Shown piece by piece: positions 1 through 7,656 of a stretch of 64,000 nucleotides of DNA (positions within the stretch are counted from its first letter, which is position 1; the number at the start of each line of letters is the position of its first letter). The notes below the pieces were generated by a model. It did no database searches. It saw only the letters and a list, made by a program, of their open reading frames with translations, and had not been told where the DNA came from. The position numbers were made by a program, and so were the translations under genes. Source of the DNA: Halorubellus salinus (GTDB taxonomy: Archaea > Halobacteriota > Halobacteria > Halobacteriales > Natrialbaceae). The DNA lies in the NCBI RefSeq assembly GCF_020567525.1, contig NZ_JAJCVI010000005.1, positions 62,001 through 126,000 on the forward strand, written 5' to 3'.

Positions 1-84
1 GTTGTCGGTGGAGCGCGTGACGTAGGTGGAGTGGTGTCGGTCGAGCGCGTGCCGTAGCTCTTTTTTCGTTCGAATCGGGATTGA

Positions 85-429
85 ATGGTAGTGATACTGG
101 TGGTGACGTACTCGCGGGCGGCGCGGCAGGCGCTCCGGAACGCGTGTCGGGCGCACGAGGACGCGGTCGTTCGCCGGTTCGGGCGGGTGGCGCTGTTGGA
201 GGCGACGGCGTTCGGGGCGTTCCTCGGGCTGCGACTCCGGGAGCGCCACGGCGGGGACGTCCAGTTGGAGCGGACGACGCCGTTGAACGAGTTCGAGGAC
301 GCGTTCGCGGACGCTCGCGAGGCGGCGGTCGCGTACGAGGACCGCGAGTCGGTCTCGACGCCGTACGCGAAGTTCGCGAAGGAGCGGGACTTGCCGTCGA
401 AGGACCGGCTCCGCGAGCAGGAGCTGTGA
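85..429 (+). CDS. conserved haloarchaeal hypothetical protein, 114 aa
   Basis: I do not recognise a named family. The protein begins with a short hydrophobic stretch (VVILVVTYS), continues as a helical, Arg/Ala-rich region, and ends in a charged tail (about residues 80-114). It has no cysteines or obvious catalytic motif. A T-rich TATA-like element lies at about 60-66, roughly 20-25 bases before the ATG, fitting a leaderless transcript. The stop codon overlaps the GTG start of the next gene (GTGA at 426-429), so the two are almost certainly translated together as the first genes of the MinD-like operon. The function is unknown. Confidence 0.75.
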   Translation: MVVILVVTYSRAARQALRNACRAHEDAVVRRFGRVALLEATAFGAFLGLRLRERHGGDVQLERTTPLNEFEDAFADAREAAVAYEDRESVSTPYAKFAKERDLPSKDRLREQEL

Positions 430-1286
430 GGGTCGCGTACGGCGCGGCGTCGTGGTCGGGGCGGGCACTCGACCTGCGCGACGTGGCGGTGTCGGTGCGT
501 GCGCTCGCGGCGGGGGTTCGCGCGACGGGGTCGGTCGTGGTCGACGAGGGCCGCGAGTTGCGGGTGCACTGCGAGCCGCCGGGGCGCGTGTTCGAGCACG
601 TGGGCGTGGTCTCGCCGGGTGCGGCGGTGGACGTGCGGGCGGCGCTCGCGGCGGTGGCGTGGTCGCGCGAGGAGTCGGTCGACGGCGTCGAGGCGCTGGC
701 GGCGGCGCGCGAGGAACTGGCTGCGGTCGAGGTCCCCGAGGTGGACGTGTCGGCGGCCCGCGAGCGCGTGGCCGAGGCGCGGGCGGCGGCGGAGGCGGTG
801 ACGGCGGACGTGGCGGCGGCGCGCGGTGCGGTGCAGGCGCGCGAGGACCTGGACGCGGACGTCGACGCCGGCAGGGAGCGGTTGCGGGCGGCGGTGGCGG
901 ACGCAAGCGAGCGCGAGACCGAGCTGGTCGCGGCCGAGCAGGCGCTCGCGCGGGAACGCGAGCTGGCTCGGGAGGCGCGGGACGTGCGCGAACGACGGCT
1001 GTCGCTGGCGGACCGCGTCGGGCGCCTGGAGCGCGAGGTGCGCGCGAACCGCGTCGCGACGACGTGGTCGGCGTTCCGCGACGCGGTCGTGGCGGTGCCT
1101 GGCGGCAGTCTCGACGACGTGGATGCGGAGCCGGGGTCGTTCGCGGGTGACGACGCGACGGCGGCGCTCGCCGCCGTGCGCGTCGCGAACGTCACCACAC
1201 CGGTGGTCGTCGGCATCGACCGGTTCGACGACGCCGAGACCGCCCACCAGGTTCTCGACGCACCGGTCGTGCTCGCGGCGGACTGA
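426..1286 (+). CDS. coiled-coil hypothetical protein, 286 aa
   Basis: The start is taken as the GTG at 426 because it overlaps the upstream stop codon; an in-frame opening further upstream is not supported. Residues 1-80 look like a small alpha/beta domain. About residues 85-210 are an Ala/Glu/Arg-rich heptad-like region typical of a coiled coil. The last 50 residues return to a beta-rich segment (VTTPVVVGIDRFDD). There is no signal peptide or membrane segment. The position between a small unknown and a MinD-like ATPase suggests a structural or adaptor role, but that is inference. The family is not recognised. Confidence 0.75.
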   Translation: MRVAYGAASWSGRALDLRDVAVSVRALAAGVRATGSVVVDEGRELRVHCEPPGRVFEHVGVVSPGAAVDVRAALAAVAWSREESVDGVEALAAAREELAAVEVPEVDVSAARERVAEARAAAEAVTADVAAARGAVQAREDLDADVDAGRERLRAAVADASERETELVAAEQALARERELAREARDVRERRLSLADRVGRLEREVRANRVATTWSAFRDAVVAVPGGSLDDVDAEPGSFAGDDATAALAAVRVANVTTPVVVGIDRFDDAETAHQVLDAPVVLAAD

Positions 1287-1374
1287 CGCGCAGTCGGTGC
1301 GCGCAACCGCCTCGCCGGGTCTCGGCCCGGCGTCCGCGTCGTCGTTTATCAGTGAGGACGCGGCGAGAGCGGGC

Positions 1375-1851
1375 ATGATCGACGTGCGGGTTCGGACGTC
1401 GCGTCGGGACGGCGTGACGTTCGCGACGGTGGTCGTGGAGAACCGGTCGAGTGAACGGCGGCGCGTGCGGTTGGCGGTGTCCTGCGAGGGTGCGCTCTGG
1501 CCGCCGCGGCGGCGCGGCGTGCCGGCGGCGGGGTGGGACGCCGAGGGCGTGACGCTGACCGTGGCCGCAGGTGGCGTTCGCGGCGTCGGGTTCGCGACGC
1601 CGGCGTCGACGGTCGACGTCGAACGCGTCGCGACGCAGGGGCGCGGTGGTGTCGAGCCGGAGGCGACGACCGCGGCCGGTTCGACGGACGCGAACGCACC
1701 GGACGTCGACGGCGTCGTCCGTGCGCTCGGGTCGTTCGCACCGCCGCTCGCCGCGACGCCGCGCGAGAACGCAGGTGCGGAGGGGTCGGACGAGCCCGTC
1801 GAGCAGGGCGCGAACGCCGCGTCCGGGGACGGCGACGGGTGGGGCGCGTGA
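1375..1851 (+). CDS. hypothetical protein with predicted beta-sandwich N-terminus, 158 aa
   Basis: Residues 1-85 alternate short hydrophobic strands with charged turns (for example VTFATVVVENRS), as expected of an immunoglobulin-like or PapD-like beta sandwich. Residues 90-158 are acidic, Gly/Ala-rich and probably disordered. There is no signal peptide. The TGA stop overlaps the GTG start of the MinD-like gene (GTGA at 1848-1851), so translational coupling is likely. An 88-base gap separates it from the coiled-coil gene upstream, and TTTATC at about 1345 could serve as an internal promoter. The function is unknown. Confidence 0.7.
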   Translation: MIDVRVRTSRRDGVTFATVVVENRSSERRRVRLAVSCEGALWPPRRRGVPAAGWDAEGVTLTVAAGGVRGVGFATPASTVDVERVATQGRGGVEPEATTAAGSTDANAPDVDGVVRALGSFAPPLAATPRENAGAEGSDEPVEQGANAASGDGDGWGA

Positions 1852-2537
1852 TCCTCGCGGTCGCGGGCGGGAAGGGCGGCGTCGGGAAGTCGACGGTGGC
1901 GTTGAACGTCGCGGACGCGCTGGCGGCGACGGTCGTGGACGCGGACCTGGCGATGGCGGACCTGCCGGGCGGACGCGGGCCGGACCTCCACGACGTCCTC
2001 GCGGGGCGCGCGAGCGCGCTGGAGGCGGTGCGGTCGGTCGCTGGCGTCCGCGTGCTCTCGTGCGGCCGGACGCTCGCTGGTGCGCGAGCGAGCGACGTCC
2101 GGCGACTCCGACCGACGCTCGAGGTGGTCGAACGCGAGTTCGGCGCGGTCGTCGTGGACTGTCCGGCGGGGATGGCGGCGGACGCGGGCGTGGCGCTCGC
2201 GGTCGCCGACCGCGTCGGTATCGTCTGCGAGCCGACCGCGTTCGCCGTCCCGGCCGCCGTCCGAACGCGAGCGCTCGCCCGCGAGCTCGACGCTGGCCTG
2301 GCCGGCGTCGTCGTGAACCGCGCACCAGATGGTCTCGACGTGTCGCGGTTCTCGCAGGCACTCGGCGCACCAGCAGTGGCCGTCCCCGAGAGCGACGCCG
2401 TCGCCAGCGCGCAGGCCCAAGGGCGACCTGTCGCGCGCGAGGACCCCGACGCACCGGTCGTGGACGCGTTCGCGACGGTCGCGCGGACGCTCGCGGACGG
2501 CGCCACCGACGGCCGAACCCGTTCGGACGAGGCGTAG
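1848..2537 (+). CDS. MinD/ParA-family P-loop ATPase
   Basis: The deviant Walker A motif GGKGGVGKST sits at residues 7-16, with both the signature lysine and the P-loop lysine present. A switch I-like segment (VVDADLAMADLPGG) and a Walker B-like strand (AVVVDCPAGM) follow. At 229 aa it is shorter than typical MinD (about 260) and I see no clear amphipathic C-terminal membrane-targeting helix, so membrane cycling is uncertain. The GTG start overlaps the stop of the preceding gene. Members of this family act as ATP-dependent dimeric switches that place a partner protein; here the partners are presumably the three co-transcribed unknowns. Haloarchaea carry several MinD paralogues, so a specific name is not assigned. 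Confidence 0.88.
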   Translation: MILAVAGGKGGVGKSTVALNVADALAATVVDADLAMADLPGGRGPDLHDVLAGRASALEAVRSVAGVRVLSCGRTLAGARASDVRRLRPTLEVVEREFGAVVVDCPAGMAADAGVALAVADRVGIVCEPTAFAVPAAVRTRALARELDAGLAGVVVNRAPDGLDVSRFSQALGAPAVAVPESDAVASAQAQGRPVAREDPDAPVVDAFATVARTLADGATDGRTRSDEA

Positions 2538-2548
2538 CGACGCCCCGG

Positions 2549-3460
2549 TCAGTCGTCCGCGACCGCCACTGTCCCGACGGCGTCGTCGGGCGCGTCACGC
2601 CGCTCCTCGAGCGCCTGGTACGTGTGGCGGACGGTGACCGGTGAGACGTCCGCGGCGTCGGCCGCGTCGGCCTGCGTGCAGTCGACGCCCGCGTCGGTCG
2701 CGGCGAGGTAGAGGCAGCCGGCGGCGACGCCGCTCGGGTTCTTCCCCGTCGCGAGCCCGGACTCGACCGCGGTCGCGGCGAGGTCCGTGGCACGACCCTC
2801 GACGTGCTGGGGGAGGTCGAGCGCGTTCGCGTACCGCGGCAGGTACTCGCGCGGGTCGACGGGCCCGGTCGGGAGGCCGAGGTCGCGGTTCAGCGCGTCG
2901 TAGGCGACGCGGAGCTCCCGTTCGTCGGCGCGTGCGACCGCCGCGATCTCCTCGACCGTCCGGGAGAGCGACCGGACGCGACACGTGGCGTACACCGCGG
3001 CAGCGGCGAACCCTTCCAGGGACCGACCCTTGAGGAGGTCCTCGTTCTGCGCGGACTCGAAGAGCGTGCACGCCTGCTCCTGGATGGACTCGGGGAGCGA
3101 GAGCGCGCCGACGACGCGGCGCACCTCGGTGAACGCGTACACCTGGTTCCGGTCGCGTTTCGTCGCGATGCGTGCTCTTGCGTGCTCGCGGCGCATCCGG
3201 GCGACGCGACGACGCTTCCGGCCGGTGAGCCGCGTGTCCGACCCGTGCCCGATGGTCGTGGAGAGCCCGCGGTCGTGCCGGGAGCGCGTCAGGGGAGCAC
3301 CGGTTCGTTTGCCGTCGGCAGGGCCGTCGTCGAAGCTCCGCCACTCGGGGCCGCGGTCGACGCGGTCGGCGGCGACCACGAGGCCGCAGTCGGTGCAGAC
3401 GTACTCGTCGTCGCTCGGTCGAACGTCGCCATCGCACTCGGGGCAGACTGTCGTTCCCAT
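2549..3460 (-). CDS. tfb: transcription initiation factor IIB (TFB)
   Basis: This basal factor bridges TBP at the TATA box and RNA polymerase. The N-terminal zinc ribbon has C6-x2-C9 and C22-x2-C25, followed by a B-finger/linker region and two cyclin-like repeats (about residues 100-195 and 205-290), the second ending in a helix-turn-helix (DAADVSPVTVRHTYQALEE). The length of 303 aa is close to the usual 310-320. Haloarchaea encode many TFB paralogues used in gene-specific regulation; this copy has a rather divergent linker and may be one of the accessory set rather than the main housekeeping form. It converges on the MinD-like gene, with 11 bases between the stops. Confidence 0.95.
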   Translation of the reverse strand: MGTTVCPECDGDVRPSDDEYVCTDCGLVVAADRVDRGPEWRSFDDGPADGKRTGAPLTRSRHDRGLSTTIGHGSDTRLTGRKRRRVARMRREHARARIATKRDRNQVYAFTEVRRVVGALSLPESIQEQACTLFESAQNEDLLKGRSLEGFAAAAVYATCRVRSLSRTVEEIAAVARADERELRVAYDALNRDLGLPTGPVDPREYLPRYANALDLPQHVEGRATDLAATAVESGLATGKNPSGVAAGCLYLAATDAGVDCTQADAADAADVSPVTVRHTYQALEERRDAPDDAVGTVAVADD

Positions 3461-3482
3461 ACTCGAACGTTCGCCGCGAACC

Positions 3483-3492
3483 CTTACTTAAC
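3483..3492 (-). promoter_or_regulatory. TATA box for tfb
   Basis: On the minus strand this reads GTTAAGTAAG, 23-32 bases before the tfb ATG at 3460. That spacing fits a leaderless or near-leaderless haloarchaeal transcript. Confidence 0.6.
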
Positions 3493-3600
3493 TACAGGTG
3501 GTCGCGGGTCGAAAAGCCCGACAGCGGCGCTTCGAACGTACCGGAATCCGGTACGTTCCTCTCGCCGGAAGCAGATTATATGCGTCATTGGATACGATGG

Positions 3601-3607
3601 TTTAAAT
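3601..3607 (+). promoter_or_regulatory. TATA box for the 3632 gene
   Basis: TTTAAAT lies 25-31 bases before the ATG at 3632, consistent with a leaderless transcript. A second A+T-rich element (ATTATAT) at about 3573-3579 may be an alternative. The 170-base gap between the divergent genes holds both promoters. Confidence 0.6.
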
Positions 3608-3631
3608 CACGTCGGGCGTGTACGTGCTGGC

Positions 3632-4147
3632 ATGGGGTTGGCCGACATCGCGGCGGGACTGTCGACGACGACCGAGCAGGACGAGCGCGGCGTGGCGAGC
3701 GTCGACGCGACCGACGCGGACCTCGCGGACGCGCTCGCGGCATTCGCGGACGCACTCCCCTGCGAGCCGGCGGCGGCGGCGGCCGTCGCCGAGGCGTACG
3801 TCGGCGGCGGGGCGGTCGACGCCGCGGGACACGACGCCGGTGTCCCGCCGATGACGGCCGCGAAGACGCTGCATCGACTCGGGTTCGCCGGCCTGTCGCC
3901 GGTGAGCGCGACCGGCGAGCGCGTGCTCGAGGACTACCTCACCGGGCGAGTGTCGCGAGCGGACGCACGCGGCCTCCTCTCGCTGTCCGACGCCGAGTTC
4001 GCGCTCGCGACGTACGTCGCGACGCACGACCCCATCGATGGCGCGCGCGGCGTCGTCGATGGTGCGCTCGAGGACGAACGAGAGGCGAGCGTCGAGAAGC
4101 GGAACGCGCTCGCGGAGACGATGTCGAGCGCGGACGAGTTCTACTGA
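3632..4147 (+). CDS. conserved hypothetical protein, 171 aa
   Basis: The family is not recognised by name. The protein is acidic and helical. Residues 35-75 contain an Ala-rich segment (CEPAAAAAVAEAYVGGG) leading into a helix-turn-helix-like pattern (VPPMTAAKTLHRLGFAG), which suggests DNA binding but is not decisive. The C-terminus is a charged helix. The ATG at 3632 was chosen because a TATA box sits 25 bases upstream. It lies between tfb and the P-loop-less ParA-like gene and converges on the latter. The function is unknown; a small regulator is one possibility. Confidence 0.7.
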   Translation: MGLADIAAGLSTTTEQDERGVASVDATDADLADALAAFADALPCEPAAAAAVAEAYVGGGAVDAAGHDAGVPPMTAAKTLHRLGFAGLSPVSATGERVLEDYLTGRVSRADARGLLSLSDAEFALATYVATHDPIDGARGVVDGALEDEREASVEKRNALAETMSSADEFY

Positions 4148-4240
4148 CCGTCGAGGTGACCGCCAGCGTCGCGGTCGACGTCGCCGTCGAAGTATCCGGA
4201 CCCGCCAGCCAGGCCACTCGGCGACCGCGATCCGTCGACG

Positions 4241-4990
4241 TCAATCGAGAATTCGTTCCGTGACGGTTCGCGGACCGGCGTCGACGTCGAGGTCGGCGTC
4301 GAACGCGGTCGTCGCGAACTCGGCTACTGCGTTCGGGAACGCGCCGGTGGCGTCGTCGCAGACCGGTGCAGCCGTGGGGTCGACGACGTCGCTCTCCGGG
4401 ACCGCGACCGCCGGGTCCGTGACGACCGGCGAGTCCGCGACGCGGTTCGCGACGACGAGGTCGCCGGGGGAGGCTGCGTCGAGGTCGCGGAGGCGGTCCC
4501 GGACGCGCGGGAGGGCGTCCGCGCCACGGTGGCCGTCGGGGGCGACGAGCGCGACGCGGTCGACGGCGGTGACCGCGGCGACGTGCTGGTTCGCAGCGAC
4601 CGGTGACACGTCCACGAGGACGTAGTCGAACGCGTCGGCGGTCTCGCGGACGACGGCGTCGAAGCGCTCGGCCGCGGCCGCGGTCTTCGCGTCGGCGAGT
4701 TCGGTGAACGACGCGCGGGCGGGGCACGCGGCGACGCGACCGGGTGCGTTCACGTCGAGGTCGACGAGCGATTCGCTCGGGGCGACCGCGTCGTCCGTGA
4801 GCAATCGGGTGGCGTCGACGTCGACGCGTCCGGGGACGTAGTGGGCGAGTCCTTGCGTGGCGAACGCGGCGTCGAACACCGCGACGTCGCGGCCGTCGCG
4901 CGCGAGGACGGCAGCGGTCTCGACGACGAGTCGGGTCGTGCCCGCGCCACCGGTGGCGCCGACGACCGCGACCGAACGTGGCGTACTCAT
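4241..4990 (-). CDS. ParA/MinD-like protein with degenerate P-loop
   Basis: The overall SIMIBI/ParA fold is recognisable: an N-terminal strand and glycine loop, a D-A-A switch region (VAVFDAAFATQG), a Walker B-like strand (FDYVLVDVSPVAAN) and a later (VVANRVADSP) strand. The P-loop reads GATGGAGTTR at residues 11-20, lacking both the signature lysine and the P-loop lysine that ParA/MinD ATPases need for nucleotide sandwich formation and hydrolysis. It may bind nucleotide poorly or not at all and could work as a non-catalytic partner of a true MinD such as the one at 1848. No partner gene is fused or overlapping. It reads toward the 3632 gene. Confidence 0.8.
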   Translation of the reverse strand: MSTPRSVAVVGATGGAGTTRLVVETAAVLARDGRDVAVFDAAFATQGLAHYVPGRVDVDATRLLTDDAVAPSESLVDLDVNAPGRVAACPARASFTELADAKTAAAAERFDAVVRETADAFDYVLVDVSPVAANQHVAAVTAVDRVALVAPDGHRGADALPRVRDRLRDLDAASPGDLVVANRVADSPVVTDPAVAVPESDVVDPTAAPVCDDATGAFPNAVAEFATTAFDADLDVDAGPRTVTERILD

Positions 4991-5041
4991 ACCACCACCT
5001 CCGGCGCTTTCACTGATAAACTCCGTGAAGGAAAGTCGCGG

Positions 5042-5467
5042 TCAGGCGTCGTCGGCGATGCGCGCGGCGATGTCGTCGAGTTCGTCGTCGCTCAGGTCGG
5101 GGCGGGCGCCGGCGATGGCGTGGATCGGGCCGCCGCCGTCACCGTCGAACCGCGGGATGACGTGTCCGTGGACGTGCGGGACCTCCTGGCCGGCGGCCTC
5201 GCCGTTGTTGAACGCGACGTTCGACGCGTCCGCGTCGACCGCCGTCTCGATGACCGGCGTCAGTCGGTGGAGCGTCTCGAACACGCTCGCGCCGGCGTCG
5301 GTGGGGAGGTCGCCGAGCGTCTCGTGGTGCGCTTTCGGGATGACGAGCGTGTGCCCGGGCGCGAGCGGGTTCGCGTCCAGGAACGCGAGCACGTCGTCGT
5401 CCTCGTAGACGGTCCGACTCGGGATGTCGCCCGCGACGATCTGACAGAAGATGCAGTCCTCGCTCAT
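5042..5467 (-). CDS. HIT family protein (histidine-triad hydrolase)
   Basis: The histidine triad is at residues 98-103 (HVHGHV), within PHVHGHVIPRF; the middle His is the expected nucleophile for nucleoside phosphoramidate or dinucleotide polyphosphate hydrolysis. C5 and C8 near the N-terminus match the zinc-binding pair of Hint-type proteins. The 141-aa length is normal. The family's physiological substrate in archaea is not established. It lies 51 bases downstream of the ParA-like gene start in the same direction but has its own upstream A+T-rich patch near 5495-5505. Confidence 0.93.
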   Translation of the reverse strand: MSEDCIFCQIVAGDIPSRTVYEDDDVLAFLDANPLAPGHTLVIPKAHHETLGDLPTDAGASVFETLHRLTPVIETAVDADASNVAFNNGEAAGQEVPHVHGHVIPRFDGDGGGPIHAIAGARPDLSDDELDDIAARIADDA

Positions 5468-5698
5468 GTCCGGGACGTCGGCCGGCGGCCGTATGAAGAT
5501 TACCCGTCACCCGCCCCCGCCCGTGCATCCGGCATCGACGTCCACCTGCGCCCGGGCATCTGGCACGGGCGTGCTCGACGTCCCACCTCCCTCGCCCGGT
5601 GCCGGCAAAATCGGCCGGGAACGGCCCTTCCCGACGCTGCTCCTTGGATATACAGCCAGAATACTCCTAACCGTGCCGTCGGTCGTTTCAATCAGGGA

Positions 5699-5977
5699 AT
5701 GGGTTCGAGCATCTTCGCCGACGAGTCGGGGGACGAGTCGGCGCGCGACCGACGGAGAGACGAACGCGAACCGTCCGTGTTCCGGCGACCGCAGGATACC
5801 GAGCCCGCGTCGACGGACGGCACCGGCGAGCAACGACCGCACGACGACGGCCGAGACGTCGGCCGCGACGACCGAGACATCGACCGTGAGGGGAGAGAGG
5901 ACGTCGACGATGCGACGACGATGACGGTGTTCAGCGGTGACGACGTCTTCGAGTTCGCGGTCGACGACGAACGATAG
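5699..5977 (+). CDS. small highly charged hypothetical protein, 92 aa
   Basis: A short protein dominated by Asp, Glu and Arg, probably disordered, ending in a compact hydrophobic/acidic motif (MTVFSGDDVFEFAVDDER). The high GC3 and acidic composition favour this strand over a Ser-rich reading of the opposite strand. GGATATAC at about 5646-5653 could be the promoter. The family is not recognised; the conserved-looking C-terminal 18 residues may be a short interaction motif. Confidence 0.55.
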   Translation: MGSSIFADESGDESARDRRRDEREPSVFRRPQDTEPASTDGTGEQRPHDDGRDVGRDDRDIDREGREDVDDATTMTVFSGDDVFEFAVDDER

Positions 5978-6072
5978 TCCTCGCAGCGATTCCGGCCGAC
6001 CACGGTCCTCGCAGCGATAACGCCCAGCCACGGCCCTCGCGGACGTGACGATTCGCCGTACTATCCGGTACG

Positions 6073-6080
6073 TTTATATT
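6073..6080 (+). promoter_or_regulatory. TATA box for the 6104 gene
   Basis: TTTATATT lies 24-31 bases before the ATG at 6104, a near-ideal haloarchaeal promoter for a leaderless mRNA. Confidence 0.7.
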
Positions 6081-6103
6081 TCGACCGTGGGTCGTGTCGG
6101 CGT

Positions 6104-6799
6104 ATGCCAGGGTGGACTTCGGCGACAGACGACGCCGACGACGCGATACGGACGGACGGTGGAACCGAAGACGACGACGCGGCCGAGATCAAGCAGATGC
6201 TCTCCGAGGGCGACGACGACGGCGAACTCGCGGACGCCGTCACCGGCGACGACGAGGACGACGAGTACGAGGGCGGGCCCGCGATGGACTTCGGACTGAA
6301 GCTCGGCGCGCCGTTCGCGCTCGTCACCGTCGGCCTCCTGTTCGTCGACCCGCAGCCCCTCCTCGAGTTCGACCCGACCGGGAAGTACTTCATCGACACG
6401 CTCGACGTCGGCGGCCCCGGGAACATCGTGTACATCTCCGCGTCGACGCTCGCACTCTCCTTCCTCGCCGGCCTGCTGTACCCGTCCTTGGCGGACGACA
6501 TCGACGCCGACGACGACTTCAAGATGGACCTCGGTCTCGGCCTGTCGCTCCCGACCGTCGCCGTCATGGGACTCGGCGTCCTGTTCTTCATGTTCTGGCC
6601 AGCCGTGTTCGCCCTCCTGAACGGCGCGCTCGTCGAAGCGCTCATCACGGTCGTCATCGCGGTCGTCCTCGTCGCGATCGCGGTCGCCGGCTCCATCGTC
6701 ACGCTCGTCGTCGCCGCCATCGCGACGCTTTACTTCGTCGGCCCCGCCCTCATCGGGTCCTACGTCGGCGGGTTCATCGGCGAACGCATCGCGACGTAA
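6104..6799 (+). CDS. integral membrane protein, about six membrane segments, 231 aa
   Basis: A strongly acidic cytoplasmic N-terminus (about 60 residues with runs of Asp and Glu) precedes a C-terminal block of hydrophobic segments: LGAPFALVTVGLLFV, an ASTLALSFLAGLLY segment, LSLPTVAVMGLGVLFFMF, and a long Val/Ala/Ile-rich block (about 180-215). The protein ends with a glycine-rich segment (GSYVGGFIGERIAT). There are no catalytic or transport signature motifs. It is monocistronic with its own TATA box. The family is not recognised; the acidic tail plus compact membrane region is common among haloarchaeal unknowns. Confidence 0.75.
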   Translation: MPGWTSATDDADDAIRTDGGTEDDDAAEIKQMLSEGDDDGELADAVTGDDEDDEYEGGPAMDFGLKLGAPFALVTVGLLFVDPQPLLEFDPTGKYFIDTLDVGGPGNIVYISASTLALSFLAGLLYPSLADDIDADDDFKMDLGLGLSLPTVAVMGLGVLFFMFWPAVFALLNGALVEALITVVIAVVLVAIAVAGSIVTLVVAAIATLYFVGPALIGSYVGGFIGERIAT

Positions 6800-6935
6800 C
6801 CAGATACTCGGCTCCGTTGGAATCCTCTCGATTCGACACCGCGCTCACTGAAACAGTCGTTAGGATGAGAATGCGAATGCACCGGGTATTTCGGCCGAGT
6901 CACCGGTGCATTTAACAAGAGGTAGAGATTCTATC

Positions 6936-7187
6936 ATGAACATGGCTTACAGCCAACAAAACAGGTTCGCCCTCCCGTCAACGTGGCTCGAACTAAATGA
7001 TACTGCGGTAGAACTGCTATTTGCCGTGTCGTTACTTATCGGGTCGGCGTCTCTCTTCGCGATGGCGAGTGGAGACCCTGAAATGATGGCACTAGTTGCG
7101 CTGACTGGACTCACCGTTATCTTCCTGGGGACAGCGCTCGTCCGATCGTCTGAGTACCTCAGGACGAACGGCGTGTCCCTTCCCTGA
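6936..7187 (+). CDS. small two-segment membrane protein in an A+T-rich pocket, 83 aa
   Basis: The translation has two hydrophobic segments (about residues 25-48 and 54-72) with a short Gly-Asp loop between. Codon use differs from its neighbours: CTA, TTA, ATA-type and other A/T-ending codons are frequent, whereas flanking genes end almost always in G or C. TTTAACA at 6911-6917 may be the TATA box, about 20-25 bases ahead of the ATG. The composition suggests recent acquisition or weak selection on codon use. The family is not recognised. Confidence 0.6.
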   Translation: MNMAYSQQNRFALPSTWLELNDTAVELLFAVSLLIGSASLFAMASGDPEMMALVALTGLTVIFLGTALVRSSEYLRTNGVSLP

Positions 7188-7346
7188 TGTCAGAGGTGCG
7201 CTGAGCCCCGTAGTACGCGGCGGTTAGTCGTCGTGCTGTATGTAACAGCAGCGGGGAGAAACGCATCACCAGCGGAGGGTGTGGAAATAACCGGGGTTCG
7301 GGCGTCCGAGGCGTCGCAGCGTCCGAGTCGAGCGAACGACAGGTGG

Positions 7347-7532
7347 TTACTCGAGGACGTGGAGGCCGGCGACCATCGCGGCGCTGGCGACGACGCCGGC
7401 GAGGCCCGCGGTCGTGATGCGGGAGATGCCGTCGAGGGTCGTCGCGTTCCACGCGAGGAGGACGACGACGGTCGCGACGACGAGGATCGCGCTCAGTTGT
7501 TCCTCGGAGAACGACGACAGCGTCGTGTTCAT
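7347..7532 (-). CDS. small membrane protein, 61 aa
   Basis: Two hydrophobic helices (LSAILVVATVVVLLAW and TAGLAGVVASAAMVAGLHVL) are separated by a short polar loop (NATTLDGISRI), and the N-terminus is soluble (MNTTLSSFSEEQ). A TATA-like element lies 24-32 bases upstream of the ATG. It is divergent from ileS, so the two share the intergenic space 7533-7656. The function is unknown. Confidence 0.65.
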   Translation of the reverse strand: MNTTLSSFSEEQLSAILVVATVVVLLAWNATTLDGISRITTAGLAGVVASAAMVAGLHVLE

Positions 7533-7555
7533 ATCCGGAAGTGATGCCGAGAAGT

Positions 7556-7564
7556 CATATCAAA
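7556..7564 (-). promoter_or_regulatory. TATA-like element for the 7347-7532 gene
   Basis: On the minus strand it reads TTTGATATG, 24-32 bases before the ATG at 7532. Confidence 0.5.
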
Positions 7565-7627
7565 CCCGGGGTAAACCGTCGTGAGCCGTGCGCGGTCGTC
7601 CGGTCTCGTTCTGCAGGACCGAACCCA

Positions 7628-7634
7628 CTTTAGT
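7628..7634 (+). promoter_or_regulatory. TATA-like element for ileS
   Basis: CTTTAGT lies 23-29 bases before the ATG at 7657, the expected spacing for a leaderless ileS mRNA. Confidence 0.5.
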
Positions 7635-7656
7635 GACGGAGGGAGTTAGCCCGGAT

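Noticed and set aside
5692-6003. A minus-strand frame opposite the small acidic gene
   Set aside because: The product is Ser/Arg-rich without the acidic bias of haloarchaeal proteins; the plus-strand frame at 5699 has the proper composition.
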